Notes under the pieces: generated by a model | Databases searched by the model: none | What the model was told of the DNA's origin: nothing | The model's input: only the letters and a program-made list of their open reading frames with translations | Part shown: positions 36,794 to 44,562 of the stretch, piece by piece | How the letters are laid out: each line of letters opens with the position of its first letter | Numbering within the stretch: the stretch's first letter is position 1 | NCBI RefSeq assembly: GCF_000337695.1 | Contig: NZ_AOIA01000158.1 | Span: forward strand, 1-64,000 | Length of the DNA stretch: 64,000 bases | Origin: Natronococcus jeotgali DSM 18795 | GTDB taxonomy: Archaea; Halobacteriota; Halobacteria; Halobacteriales; Natrialbaceae | Direction: 5' to 3' | Made by a program: the position numbers and the translations under genes

Positions 36794-39700
36794 TTAGTCG
36801 TCGGAAGTCGTCACGTAGTTGCCGCCCAGGTACTCTTCCATCGTCTCGTCCTCGTTGGTCGGTCTGATGCCGCGGTCGACGGGCTCCCAGTCGCCCTCGC
36901 CCTCGAGGCCGCCGTCTTCGGCCTTCTCGATCCTGACGAACGACTCCTTGGGCGCCCCGTTGGCGGCGTGGACGTCGGGCTCGAAGCCGACGTCCATGTT
37001 CTGTCCGAGCATGTCCTTGCGGGGCATCGAGTCGGTCATCCAGGTGCGACGCAGCCAGGTCGTCGTCATCGACTGGTGGCCGCCGCTGCGGTACATCGAC
37101 GCGTAGTTCGTGTCCTCGGCTTTGGCCTTCCCGTCGTCGCGCTCCTGCTGGGCCGCGTAGGTCTTGTGGGAGGTCTGGGAGACGTTCATCCAGCTGCGGG
37201 TCACCCCCTGCGGGAGGCTGGGCTGGTACCGGATCCGCATCAGCGCCCGGGTGTAGTCGTCGTCCTCGTCGTCGGGGTCGTACTCCGGGTACGGTCGGTC
37301 GGACGGGTCGGCGTCGACCCACACGTAGTCGCCGTCCTGCAGTTCCTCCTCGCGGGCGTCGGCGGGGTTCATCTCGACGTACCCCTCGCCGATGTAGGGC
37401 TTGCGCTGGTCGAAGGATCCCCGGAGACCCGCGTGGCGGCTCATGTCCCCGTAGTTACTCCACCAGACCGCGATGTTCGGCAGGTCGCTGCCGAAGGTGT
37501 GGGTCCCGTGGCGGTACTTCGGCGTCATGTAGACGTAGTTGTAGCCGTCCTCGAGGTCGGTCAGCGGGTGGGTCGTGTCGACCAGTTCCGACGGCGACCG
37601 AACCACGTTGCGGACCTGTCGGTCGCTGGTGTCGCGGGCCTTCGCCTCGCTGTCCCAGCCCCGGTCTTCTGGCGTCTGGGGCGCGACGACCGGGCTGTCG
37701 CTGTCGTCGACGATGGCGTTTGGCTCGTACGGCGTCGCGTCCATCGGTTCCCGGTGTAGCGGGATGTGCTCGCCGGCCTCGGCGAACTCCTCCTCCTCGC
37801 GGAAGAACTCGAGCCGACCCGTCTTCGTGTACCAGGGCTGGGAGTCCTGGGTCTGCTCGTTGCCGACGTGTTTGGGGTAGGTCCGGGTCATGATGATCGC
37901 CGGCGTCCCCTCGCGGGCGTCCTCGAGCAGGTTCTCGACGTCGTAGCCCTTGACCGCGTTCGAGTGGTCGAGGATGCGCTGGAGGTAGGGCTTGGCTCTG
38001 TACTCGTCCTCGTCGACGAACGCCCAGTAGTCCGCGAAGCGGTCGTCGCCGGTGAGCTCCGCGAGCTGCTCGGCGACGCCCTTGTAGTGTTGGGCGTCGT
38101 TGAGCGTGTTGTAGATCCGATCCAGCTCCGTCTCGGGCATCGTCGTGATAAAGGGGTTCGTGACCGAGGCAGTGATGTCGTGGACGTGGTGTTCGGCCCA
38201 CGAGTCCGCCGGGAAGACGATGTCGGAGTACTCGCAGGTCATCGACCACCACCACTCGTTGGTGAAGAACGCCTCGATCTTCCCGTTGCGCAGCATCTGC
38301 TCGATGATCTTGTAGGTCCCCTTCGCGTTGCCGAGGATGGAGTTCGACCCCGACACCCAGATGGACTTCGTGGGCGTGTGCATGTGGGTGTCGCCCTGGA
38401 AGTACTCGCCGTCGACCTTCAGCGGCTTGTCGAGGTTCGTATAGAAGTGCGCCGAGTGGGCGTCCCAGCGCTTGTCGGTCCGGGCCGGCTGGTCGGGGTC
38501 GAGCTCGACGTCGAACGGGTCCTCGTGGGCGTACTGGCCGACGCCGTTGAAGTAGGCCATCCGGTAGTTCCCGGAGTAGGAGCCGACGTTCCCGGTCTGA
38601 TAGCCGACGTTGCGCGTCAGCGACGCCAGCAGGAACGCGGCGCGCCCGTGCTGGTCGGCGTTCGCGTAGTGGTTCGGGCCCATCCCGGTCAGCAGCATCG
38701 TGCTCTCTTTGTTGTCGGCGAAGTCGGTAGCCAGGTTCTCGACGGCCTCCGGAGCGGTGCCCGTGACCTCGGCGGTCGACTCGAGGTCCCAGGTTCCGAC
38801 GAGGTACTCCTTGATGAGGTCGAAGACCGTCCGCACCGCGACGGTCTCGCCGTCGGCGAGCTCGACCTCGAACTCGCCCTCGATGGTTGCGGACACGTCG
38901 AAGTCGTCGCCGATGTCGTCGCGCGTGATCGCTTCGAAGGCGTCGCCCTCCGCGTCGTGGACGACGAAGTCGCCCCACTCGCGGCGCAGTTCCTCGGTGA
39001 TGACCTGCTCGTCGATGTCGGTCACGTCGACGCCGGGGCGGTCGGCCTCGTCGCCGACGGCGTCGGTCTTCTCGAGGTCGGCGGGCTCGTAGTCCGGGAA
39101 GACGTCGCTGGCCCGCAGGAGTTCGTTGTCGTCCATCCGGACCAGCAGCGGGAGGTCCGTGTGTTTCCGGACGTACTCCTCGTCGTACAGCTCCTGCTCG
39201 ATGATGACCCGCGCGGCGCCGAGGAACAGCGCCGAGTCGGTCGCGGGCCGAACCGTGATCAGCTCGTCGCACTTCGAGGCCGTGGCGTTGTAGTCGGTGA
39301 AGATGCCGGTGAGTTTCGACCCCTTGAGCTTGGCCTCGGTCAGCCAGTGGCAGTCGGCCATCTTCGAGGTCAGGTAGTTGACGCCGTCGAGGACGATGTG
39401 GTCGGCGTACTCGATGCTCGCGAGGTCGAAGTCGACCGTCTGCTGGCCGGTGACCATCGTGTGGCCCGGCGGCAGGTCGGTGTGGAACGAGTAGTTGTCG
39501 AGCCCCATCGCGCCCAGGGCCTCGTCCTCCGAGACGTCGCGGACGTAGTTGTCCAGAAGCGCCATCGAGTTGGCGTTGCGGTACTGGCCGAACAGCTTGA
39601 TGACGCCCAGAAGCGGCATCCCGCCGCGGAACTTCATCGTCCGGACGCCGGCGCCCTGGGTCTCCTCGACCACGCGCTCGTCGTAGTCCTGCTCGAGCAG

Positions 39701-40330
39701 CCGCTGCATCCCGCTGTCGCCGCTGTACTGCTCGGCGATCTCGAGGAACGCGCGGGCGGCGTACTCGTGGGCCTCGTCCTGGGAGACCTCGACGAAGTCG
39801 TCCTCGCCGCGTTGAGCGTACTCTTCGGGCATCGAGCCGTCGTCGTCCCGCGGGAAGCCGTCGTCGACCCACTGCATGAACCCCTCGCGAACCATCGGCG
39901 CGTGGACGCGACGCTCGCCGTAGAAGCGTTCGACCATCGCCAGTCCCTTGTTACAGACGCGGGGATCCCAGCGCTGGCTCGCCTGGTTGCCCTCGAGGTC
40001 GGTCGCCTCGCCGTAGTTCATCGACGGGCCGAGACGGGTGATCTGGCCGTTCTTGATCGAGGCCTCGAGGTAGCAGTTGTGGGTGTCGTTGGGCGTACAC
40101 GTGAGCATGTAGGAGTCGTCGGGCTCCCACACGTTCCGGTAGTGTTCCTCCCAGTCCCGGTTCGGGTACTCCTCGAGGGGGTTCATCGGCCCCTCGTCCG
40201 TCGTTTCGTCCGCGTCGTCCGAGAGCCGCCGGTAACCCAGCAGGCCGAGCCCGGACGCGCCGGCGACCCCGGCCGCCGCGGCGCCGAGCTCGCGGCGGGT
40301 CATCTCGAGGCCGGCGTCGTCCTCAGCCAT
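36794..40330 (-). CDS. Tat-exported molybdopterin oxidoreductase alpha subunit, type II DMSO-reductase family
   Basis: A 1178-residue catalytic subunit with a Tat signal (MTRRELGAAAAGVAGASG from residue 10). The N-terminal cluster motif reads C78-x3-D82-x3-C86-x39-C126, where NarG has H-x3-C-x3-C, so an Asp takes the second place. D285 in HTDLPPGHTMVTGQQT aligns with the aspartate molybdenum ligand of NarG and relatives. Molybdopterin-binding parts include YADHIVLDGVNYLT, FTDYNATASKCDELI and TMLLTGMGPNHYANAD. The enzyme works outside the membrane. Substrate unknown: nitrate, chlorate, perchlorate, selenate or an organic compound are all possible. Confidence 0.93.
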   Translation of the reverse strand: MAEDDAGLEMTRRELGAAAAGVAGASGLGLLGYRRLSDDADETTDEGPMNPLEEYPNRDWEEHYRNVWEPDDSYMLTCTPNDTHNCYLEASIKNGQITRLGPSMNYGEATDLEGNQASQRWDPRVCNKGLAMVERFYGERRVHAPMVREGFMQWVDDGFPRDDDGSMPEEYAQRGEDDFVEVSQDEAHEYAARAFLEIAEQYSGDSGMQRLLEQDYDERVVEETQGAGVRTMKFRGGMPLLGVIKLFGQYRNANSMALLDNYVRDVSEDEALGAMGLDNYSFHTDLPPGHTMVTGQQTVDFDLASIEYADHIVLDGVNYLTSKMADCHWLTEAKLKGSKLTGIFTDYNATASKCDELITVRPATDSALFLGAARVIIEQELYDEEYVRKHTDLPLLVRMDDNELLRASDVFPDYEPADLEKTDAVGDEADRPGVDVTDIDEQVITEELRREWGDFVVHDAEGDAFEAITRDDIGDDFDVSATIEGEFEVELADGETVAVRTVFDLIKEYLVGTWDLESTAEVTGTAPEAVENLATDFADNKESTMLLTGMGPNHYANADQHGRAAFLLASLTRNVGYQTGNVGSYSGNYRMAYFNGVGQYAHEDPFDVELDPDQPARTDKRWDAHSAHFYTNLDKPLKVDGEYFQGDTHMHTPTKSIWVSGSNSILGNAKGTYKIIEQMLRNGKIEAFFTNEWWWSMTCEYSDIVFPADSWAEHHVHDITASVTNPFITTMPETELDRIYNTLNDAQHYKGVAEQLAELTGDDRFADYWAFVDEDEYRAKPYLQRILDHSNAVKGYDVENLLEDAREGTPAIIMTRTYPKHVGNEQTQDSQPWYTKTGRLEFFREEEEFAEAGEHIPLHREPMDATPYEPNAIVDDSDSPVVAPQTPEDRGWDSEAKARDTSDRQVRNVVRSPSELVDTTHPLTDLEDGYNYVYMTPKYRHGTHTFGSDLPNIAVWWSNYGDMSRHAGLRGSFDQRKPYIGEGYVEMNPADAREEELQDGDYVWVDADPSDRPYPEYDPDDEDDDYTRALMRIRYQPSLPQGVTRSWMNVSQTSHKTYAAQQERDDGKAKAEDTNYASMYRSGGHQSMTTTWLRRTWMTDSMPRKDMLGQNMDVGFEPDVHAANGAPKESFVRIEKAEDGGLEGEGDWEPVDRGIRPTNEDETMEEYLGGNYVTTSDD

Positions 40331-40430
40331 GGTACCACCCGGCCAGCGCCGCTCGGAGCGAGCCGGCGGACGGTACGGTCGTCTTCCAACGCGGCTGCCG
40401 CCCCGCGGGTTCCGAGTGTTGGTGCTCCAT
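40323..40430 (-). CDS. Possible 35-residue leader ORF before the molybdoenzyme operon
   Basis: ATG at 40430 opens MEHQHSEPAGRQPRWK and ends ALAGWYHG with TGA at 40323, overlapping the alpha-subunit ATG by eight bases. Such an overlap allows translational coupling. Composition is less acidic than normal haloarchaeal proteins and no family is recognisable, so this may be chance. Confidence 0.3.
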   Translation of the reverse strand: MEHQHSEPAGRQPRWKTTVPSAGSLRAALAGWYHG

Positions 40431-40649
40431 ACACGAGACCGTTGGGTAGCGACTCCTTAACCGGACGCGGCCGTTCCCAGCGAACGGGGACGAACGGCTC
40501 CGAAACCTCGGTATAGCGGGTGATTTATAAGGAGATGAGACACCGATCGAAACCGGTCGAAAAACGACTCCGAACGGTCGACGGTCCGCCGACGGGGGTC
40601 GACGACGGGAGGTCCGGCTGGGGGCGCCGACGGGGGTCGACGACGGCGA
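40331..40649. other. Intergenic region between the molybdoenzyme operon and mrp
   Basis: 319 bases between two minus-strand genes. It holds the small ORF at 40323-40430 and presumably the operon promoter; I see only a weak TATA-like GGTTAAGGA near 40457-40465 (minus strand). An imperfect repeat GACGGGGGTCGACGACGG appears at about 40593-40612 and again at 40629-40648, after the mrp stop. No RNA gene seen. Confidence 0.4.
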
Positions 40650-41942
40650 TCAGGCCGGGGACGCCGAGCGCGCGAGGGACTCGGTCTCGAGCTCGAGGAG
40701 CCAGCCTTCCTGTCCGAGGTCCGTAACGTCCGAGCGCTCGAGGCGGTTCCCGTCGGCGGTCAGCGCCGATTCGGTCGAGTCGATCAGCTCCTCGGGATCG
40801 TGCCGGCACAGCAGGGAGACGTCGCCGTCGGCGGCCGCCAGCTCCGTGACCGCCTGTCGTCTGCAGGTCGCGGGCGGGAGTCCCCGCAGATCGATCGCGG
40901 CCTCGGGCGCGCGACTCCCGCCGCGGCCGGCGACGAACGAGGCGACGGTCTCGCCGAGGTCCGCGATCGCCCGCTCGCCGGGGGAGCCGTCCTCGGCGAA
41001 CGAACACGCCGTCGGCGTCCGGAGCGCGGGGTCGAAGGGGACGGGATCGATCGACGCGGCCGCGTCCTCGTTGATCGCGTCCTCGAGCTCGCGCCCGTCG
41101 CCGTCGTAGGGCGACGGCTCCGTTCCCGTCCCGGTCATGTTCGGGACGACGCCGATCGTCTCGACGTCGTTGGCGGTAAACAGCGCGCCGGTTCGCTCGG
41201 TCGCCCGAACGCCGGCGTCGGTCGGCGTGCTGACGAGCAAGGCGCCGTCGAGGGGCGCCTGCTGGACGATCGTGTAGACGGCGTCGCCGATCCCCGGCGG
41301 GAGGTCGACCAGGAGGACGTCCCTGTCGTCCCAGGTCGCGTCCCCGAGGAGGTCCTTGAGAACGTCGTGGACCATCGCGCCGCGCCAGGCGACGGGGCCG
41401 TCCTCGGCGATCAGATCGAGGCTGACGACCTCGATCCCGTCGGCGTCGACCGGCTGCGGTCGCCCCGAGGGCGTGTTCCGGACCGGGCCCTCCGCGTTCA
41501 GCAGGTCGGGAACGTCGGGTGCGTAGACGTTGGCGTCGAAGACCGCCACCTCGAGTCCGGACGCGTCGAGCGCCCGCGCGAGCGCGGCGGTGATCGTCGT
41601 CTTGCCGACCCCGCCTTTCGCGCTCCCGATCGCGATCAGGGAGTCGACTCCCGTCACGGGAAGGCCGCTCTCGGGGGCCTCGGCGTCGGCCGCCTCGATC
41701 CGGACGTGATCGATCCCCTCGGTAGCGAGGCCCGCTCCGCGGAGCTGATCCGAGAGCCGCTCGCTCAGCCGTCGATCGAGGCGATCGAAAACGACCGTGA
41801 ACGTGACGACCCCGTCCTCGACGGAGACGTCCTCGAGCAACTGTTCGCCGACCGGGTCGCCGTCGGCTACCCGTACCTCCCGGGTTCTGTCGACGACTGC
41901 GCGTTTGATCTCGTCGTCCGACCGCGGTGTCTCGTCCGTCAT
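40650..41942 (-). CDS. mrp: Mrp/NBP35-type ATPase with C-terminal DUF2249-like domain
   Basis: A 430-residue three-module protein. Residues 1-85 are a MIP18/DUF59-like domain. Residues 100-330 are the Mrp ATPase, with the deviant Walker A GSAKGGVGKTT at 106-116 and DDRDVLLVDLPPGIGD. The last 75 residues (AAIDLRGLPPATCRRQAV... LLCRHDPEELID... GWLLELE) resemble DUF2249. Mrp proteins carry Fe-S clusters to target enzymes; DUF2249 proteins often accompany nitrate-reductase genes. Here the gene directly follows the Fe-S-rich molybdoenzyme operon's upstream region, on the same strand. The start at 41942 follows the usual MTDE-type N-terminus; 41990 is also open. Confidence 0.88.
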   Translation of the reverse strand: MTDETPRSDDEIKRAVVDRTREVRVADGDPVGEQLLEDVSVEDGVVTFTVVFDRLDRRLSERLSDQLRGAGLATEGIDHVRIEAADAEAPESGLPVTGVDSLIAIGSAKGGVGKTTITAALARALDASGLEVAVFDANVYAPDVPDLLNAEGPVRNTPSGRPQPVDADGIEVVSLDLIAEDGPVAWRGAMVHDVLKDLLGDATWDDRDVLLVDLPPGIGDAVYTIVQQAPLDGALLVSTPTDAGVRATERTGALFTANDVETIGVVPNMTGTGTEPSPYDGDGRELEDAINEDAAASIDPVPFDPALRTPTACSFAEDGSPGERAIADLGETVASFVAGRGGSRAPEAAIDLRGLPPATCRRQAVTELAAADGDVSLLCRHDPEELIDSTESALTADGNRLERSDVTDLGQEGWLLELETESLARSASPA

Positions 41943-42066
41943 GAGCGTGTGTTCGGTGCGGACGGTATTTCCCCCGGCGTCTCTTCCCACGGGCTGGGAA
42001 GACGACGGCGGACGGGTTCGGTCCCGTCGTCCGGACGGCAGTAGACGTACCGTCGCGGCCCCCGGT

Positions 42067-42085
42067 CCCCTCGTTCAGAGTGTAA
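42067..42085 (-). promoter_or_regulatory. ORB-like element 1
   Basis: Minus-strand TTACACTCTGAACGAGGGG. Shares CACTCTGAACGAGGGG with the elements at 42763 and 44374. Confidence 0.65.
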
Positions 42086-42116
42086 CGGCTCGAGCGGGAA
42101 ACCGGGAGGGTACGAC

Positions 42117-42138
42117 GGTTCACTCTGAATCGGGTGTG
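42117..42138 (+). promoter_or_regulatory. ORB-like element 2
   Basis: Plus-strand sequence beginning GGTTCACTCTGAATCGGGTG. The core is TTCACTCTGAA followed by a weaker G-string. It faces element 3 as an inverted pair. Confidence 0.6.
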
Positions 42139-42148
42139 TACCCTCCCC

Positions 42149-42170
42149 CACCCCCGATTCAGAGTGAAAG
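42149..42170 (-). promoter_or_regulatory. ORB-like element 3
   Basis: Minus-strand CTTTCACTCTGAATCGGGGG. With element 2 it makes a near-palindrome of about 54 bp on the left side of the AT-rich tract. Confidence 0.7.
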
Positions 42171-42339
42171 CGGCTTCGAAGGTGTCCCCCTCCCCGGGGG
42201 GCGACGATACGGGTCGTGTCCGCTCGAGGGACGGCTTCTCGGCCGGAACGGCCACGCTCGAGCCGTCTCGAGGCGGCTCTGGTCGATCGACCGATCGAAC
42301 CAGGAGGATCGAAGATACACCACTCCCTCAAATTCGTTC

Positions 42340-42616
42340 AGGATAGGTAACATCTAGATGGGTAGATATCTAGATAGATATAGTTCCTAACTAGATCCAC
42401 ACTAGACGTTACTCGAGCAGCTGCAATAATAACCTCTACCAAAAAATATAATACTAACTAGCAGGCTTCGTCTGGAGCGAGTAGTGATAGTAGTATATAC
42501 AGTATTAGGAGATAGAAGTACTAGGAGATAGAGAGTACTAACTAGGATATCTAACTAGATATAACATCTATTCAGATAGATAGAGGTAGCCCAACAGAGA
42601 GGAGTGGTACTGCTAG
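42340..42616. other. AT-rich, CTAG-dense tract (candidate DNA-unwinding element)
   Basis: Far lower GC than its surroundings, with a core CCAAAAAATATAATACTAAC at about 42439-42458. Nine CTAG tetranucleotides begin at 42354, 42370, 42391, 42402, 42458, 42521, 42542, 42555 and 42613. CTAG is otherwise rare in this window. The tract lies between inverted ORBs and is the natural candidate for origin melting. Confidence 0.75.
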
Positions 42617-42646
42617 GTCTTCTCGTGACAATTGCTGTCTCGTCCC

Positions 42647-42737
42647 TTCGTTCGCCGACCTGCTCCACTCCACCCTCTTCGTTCACCGACTCACTTCACT
42701 CCGCCCTCTTTGTTCGCCGACCCCTCCACTCCGCTCC
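42647..42737 (+). repeat. Three imperfect 31-bp tandem repeats
   Basis: Units at 42647-42677, 42678-42708 and 42709-42737 share T-T-C/T-G-T-T-C-G/A-C-C-G-A-C-Y and then CTCCACTCC or CTTCACTCC, ending CCCTC. They sit between the AT-rich tract and ORB 4. There are no spacers, so it is not a CRISPR array. Confidence 0.7.
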
Positions 42738-42762
42738 ACCCCCACCCCCACTCTCTCGAGCC

Positions 42763-42793
42763 GTTTCACTCTGAACGAGGGGTGGGGGTGGGG
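42763..42793 (+). promoter_or_regulatory. ORB-like element 4 with long G-string
   Basis: Starts GTTTCACTCTGAACGAGGGG and runs on through TGGGGGTGGGG. The strongest ORB match in the window, pointing away from the AT-rich tract toward cdc6. Confidence 0.75.
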
Positions 42794-42826
42794 TGAGGAA
42801 GGCCGACTCGGGATGCGGGAAAACGC

Positions 42827-42862
42827 GAACGAGTCCGGGTGCAGGAACGAGTCCGGGTGCAG
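42827..42862 (+). repeat. Short direct repeat upstream of cdc6
   Basis: GAACGAGTCCGGGTGCAG occurs twice back to back, the copies separated by about one base. It lies between ORB 4 and the cdc6 promoter. Confidence 0.6.
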
Positions 42863-42964
42863 TTCAGTCTGCACGCGGCCTCCGCACCTCTCTTATCGAC
42901 TCTCCGGAAATACGCCGGTTCAACGCCGCTCGAGGCTCGTTATCAGTCTGATCCACCTTCCATA

Positions 42965-42973
42965 GTTTTATTA
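42965..42973 (+). promoter_or_regulatory. TATA-like promoter of orc1/cdc6
   Basis: GTTTTATTA lies 24-32 nt before the ATG at 42997, consistent with a leaderless initiator mRNA. Confidence 0.5.
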
Positions 42974-42996
42974 GACGACTCTCCAAGGACAGCAAC

Positions 42997-44280
42997 ATGA
43001 CCGAACAGGCCGGTGGAGACCCCCTCTTCCAGTCGCAGGATCCGATCTTCGATCGGAAGGAACTCCTGCACGTCGGCCACGTTCCCGACGAGGACCGGAT
43101 CGTCGGTCGCGACGACGAGATCCAGTCGGTCGCCTCCGAAATCGGGGCGATCACCCGGGGCGACCCGCCGAACAACGTGATGATCTACGGCAAAACGGGG
43201 ACCGGGAAGAGTCTCATCTCCCGCCACGTCGCGACGCGGGCCCGGGACGCCGCCGAGGAAAACGAGATCGACTGCGGCGTCCTCTACGTCGACTGCTCGG
43301 AGGCCAACACCGAGACGCGAGCGACTCGCCAGCTGGCGCTCAGCCTCGCCGACCAGACCAGCTACGACGATCACATCCCCGTCCGCGGGGTCGGAACCAT
43401 GGAGTACTACCAGCACATCTGGTCGGTGCTCGAGCGGTTTTTCGACTCGGTGATCGTGATCCTCGACGAGATCGACAAGCTCGACAACAGCAACATCCTG
43501 ATGCAGCTCTCGCGGGCCCGCGAGGCCCGCAAGACCGACGCCTACATCGGCGTCATCGGCATTTCGAACAAGGTCCAGTACCGCGAGACCTTAGACGAGC
43601 GCATCGACAGCAGCTTCGGCCACCGCGAGCTGTTCTTTCACCCCTACGACGCGGCCCAGCTCCGGGAGATCATGCGGAACCGGCAGGACGCCTTCCAGCC
43701 CGACGTGCTCGAGGACGGAACGATCGAGCTCTGTGCGGCGCTGGCGGCGAAGAAACACGGCGACGCGCGCAAGGCGATCGAGATCCTCAAGGAAGCCGGC
43801 GAGCTCGCCCGGCGGACCGCCTCGGAGGCAGTCTCCGAGCGACACATCAAGCAGGCCCAGGAGGTTGCCGAGATCAACCGGATCGAGGAACTCACCAGCG
43901 GAGCGACCGCTCACGCGAAACTGGCGCTGTACGCGCTGGCGAGCTGTATCGTTACGGGCGATCGCGAGACATACAAGACCCGCGAGATCTACGAGCGCTA
44001 CGCCGACATCTGCGAACTGGTCGCGACCGATCCGATCACCGAGAACGGGCTCTACCGTCAGCTCAAGGAGCAGGCGTTCCTGGGCGTCATCGAATCCGAG
44101 AAGACCGGCGGCGGCCGCTCCCAGGGGAGTTACCTCCTCCACCGGCTCGTGACCGATCCGAAACACATCGTCAAGGCCGTCCGCCGGGACGACTCCCTCG
44201 GGGAGCTGCCGCCCTACGACACGCTCGCCGACAGCGGAGAGTCGGCTCGCGGTCGGGTCGACCTCTCGACGTTCTCCTGA
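42997..44280 (+). CDS. cdc6: Orc1/Cdc6 replication initiator
   Basis: A 427-residue AAA+ initiator. Walker A is GKTGTGKS (65-72), Walker B VIVILDEIDKLD (152-163), sensor 1 GVIGISNK, and sensor 2 lies near GDARKAIEILKEAGELA. The C-terminal winged helix spans about 300-400 (YKTREIYERYADICEL; VIESEKTGGGRSQGSYLL) and would bind the ORB repeats. Flanked by ORBs on both sides, so it is the cognate initiator of this origin. Haloarchaea have several Orc paralogues, and I cannot say which this is. Confidence 0.95.
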   Translation: MTEQAGGDPLFQSQDPIFDRKELLHVGHVPDEDRIVGRDDEIQSVASEIGAITRGDPPNNVMIYGKTGTGKSLISRHVATRARDAAEENEIDCGVLYVDCSEANTETRATRQLALSLADQTSYDDHIPVRGVGTMEYYQHIWSVLERFFDSVIVILDEIDKLDNSNILMQLSRAREARKTDAYIGVIGISNKVQYRETLDERIDSSFGHRELFFHPYDAAQLREIMRNRQDAFQPDVLEDGTIELCAALAAKKHGDARKAIEILKEAGELARRTASEAVSERHIKQAQEVAEINRIEELTSGATAHAKLALYALASCIVTGDRETYKTREIYERYADICELVATDPITENGLYRQLKEQAFLGVIESEKTGGGRSQGSYLLHRLVTDPKHIVKAVRRDDSLGELPPYDTLADSGESARGRVDLSTFS

Positions 44281-44310
44281 TATCTTCTCACGACTTCAGT
44301 CGTGGGCGTT
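44281..44310 (-). repeat. Hairpin resembling an IS200/IS605 right end, after cdc6
   Basis: TATCTTCT, then CACGAC-TTCA-GTCGTG (44289-44304), then GGCGTTCTCC. The 6-bp stem with TTCA loop, preceded by GATATC-like bases and followed by a TTC, has the layout of tnpB element 3' ends read on the minus strand. It directly abuts the cdc6 stop, so it could equally be a terminator. Confidence 0.45.
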
Positions 44311-44373
44311 CTCCTCGAACCACTCTCCCCCCTCGCTCGAGGAGGGGCGGGGGAGGGGGACGTCGTTCGCGAC

Positions 44374-44400
44374 CGTTTCACTCTGAACGAGGGGTGTGGG
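44374..44400 (+). promoter_or_regulatory. ORB-like element 5, downstream of cdc6
   Basis: Starts GTTTCACTCTGAACGAGGGG and continues TGTGGGT. Identical over 21 bases to ORB 4 but on the far side of the gene; a strongly G-rich stretch (GGGGCGGGGGAGGGGGA) precedes it. Confidence 0.7.
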
Positions 44401-44562
44401 TCCGGGACACGCCCGGCGGCGAGTCGGTCGGGGATTTCCGCCGTTCGTCGGCGGTTCGTCGCCGCTTTCGGTCCAACGGCGTCGATTTCGGTCCGACGCT
44501 GCCTTGCGACTCGACGACCGCGGCCGACTGTCCCCACACGGCTATTGCGGCCGACCGCCTCG

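Larger units (their letters stand above)
42061..42862. other. Candidate replication origin next to orc1/cdc6
   Basis: Between mrp and cdc6 lie four ORB-like repeats (42067, 42117, 42149, 42763) in inverted arrangement around an AT-rich, CTAG-dense tract (42340-42616), then 31-bp tandem repeats and G-rich strings. A fifth ORB follows the cdc6 gene (44374). Haloarchaeal origins typically have inverted ORBs with a G-string flanking a DNA-unwinding element beside the initiator gene. No protein-coding frame in 41943-42996 looks real. Confidence 0.8.

Noticed and set aside
36794-40330. Firm call as nitrate reductase NarG
   Set aside because: The N-terminal cluster motif and surrounding sequence differ from NarG, and no narI or nitrate transporter is present in the window.
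37766-40516. 916-codon frame opposite the molybdoenzyme alpha gene
   Set aside because: Val/Asp/Leu-rich antisense shadow; the minus-strand frame has all the motifs.
42647-42737. Possible CRISPR array
   Set aside because: The units join directly with no spacers, and no cas gene is near.
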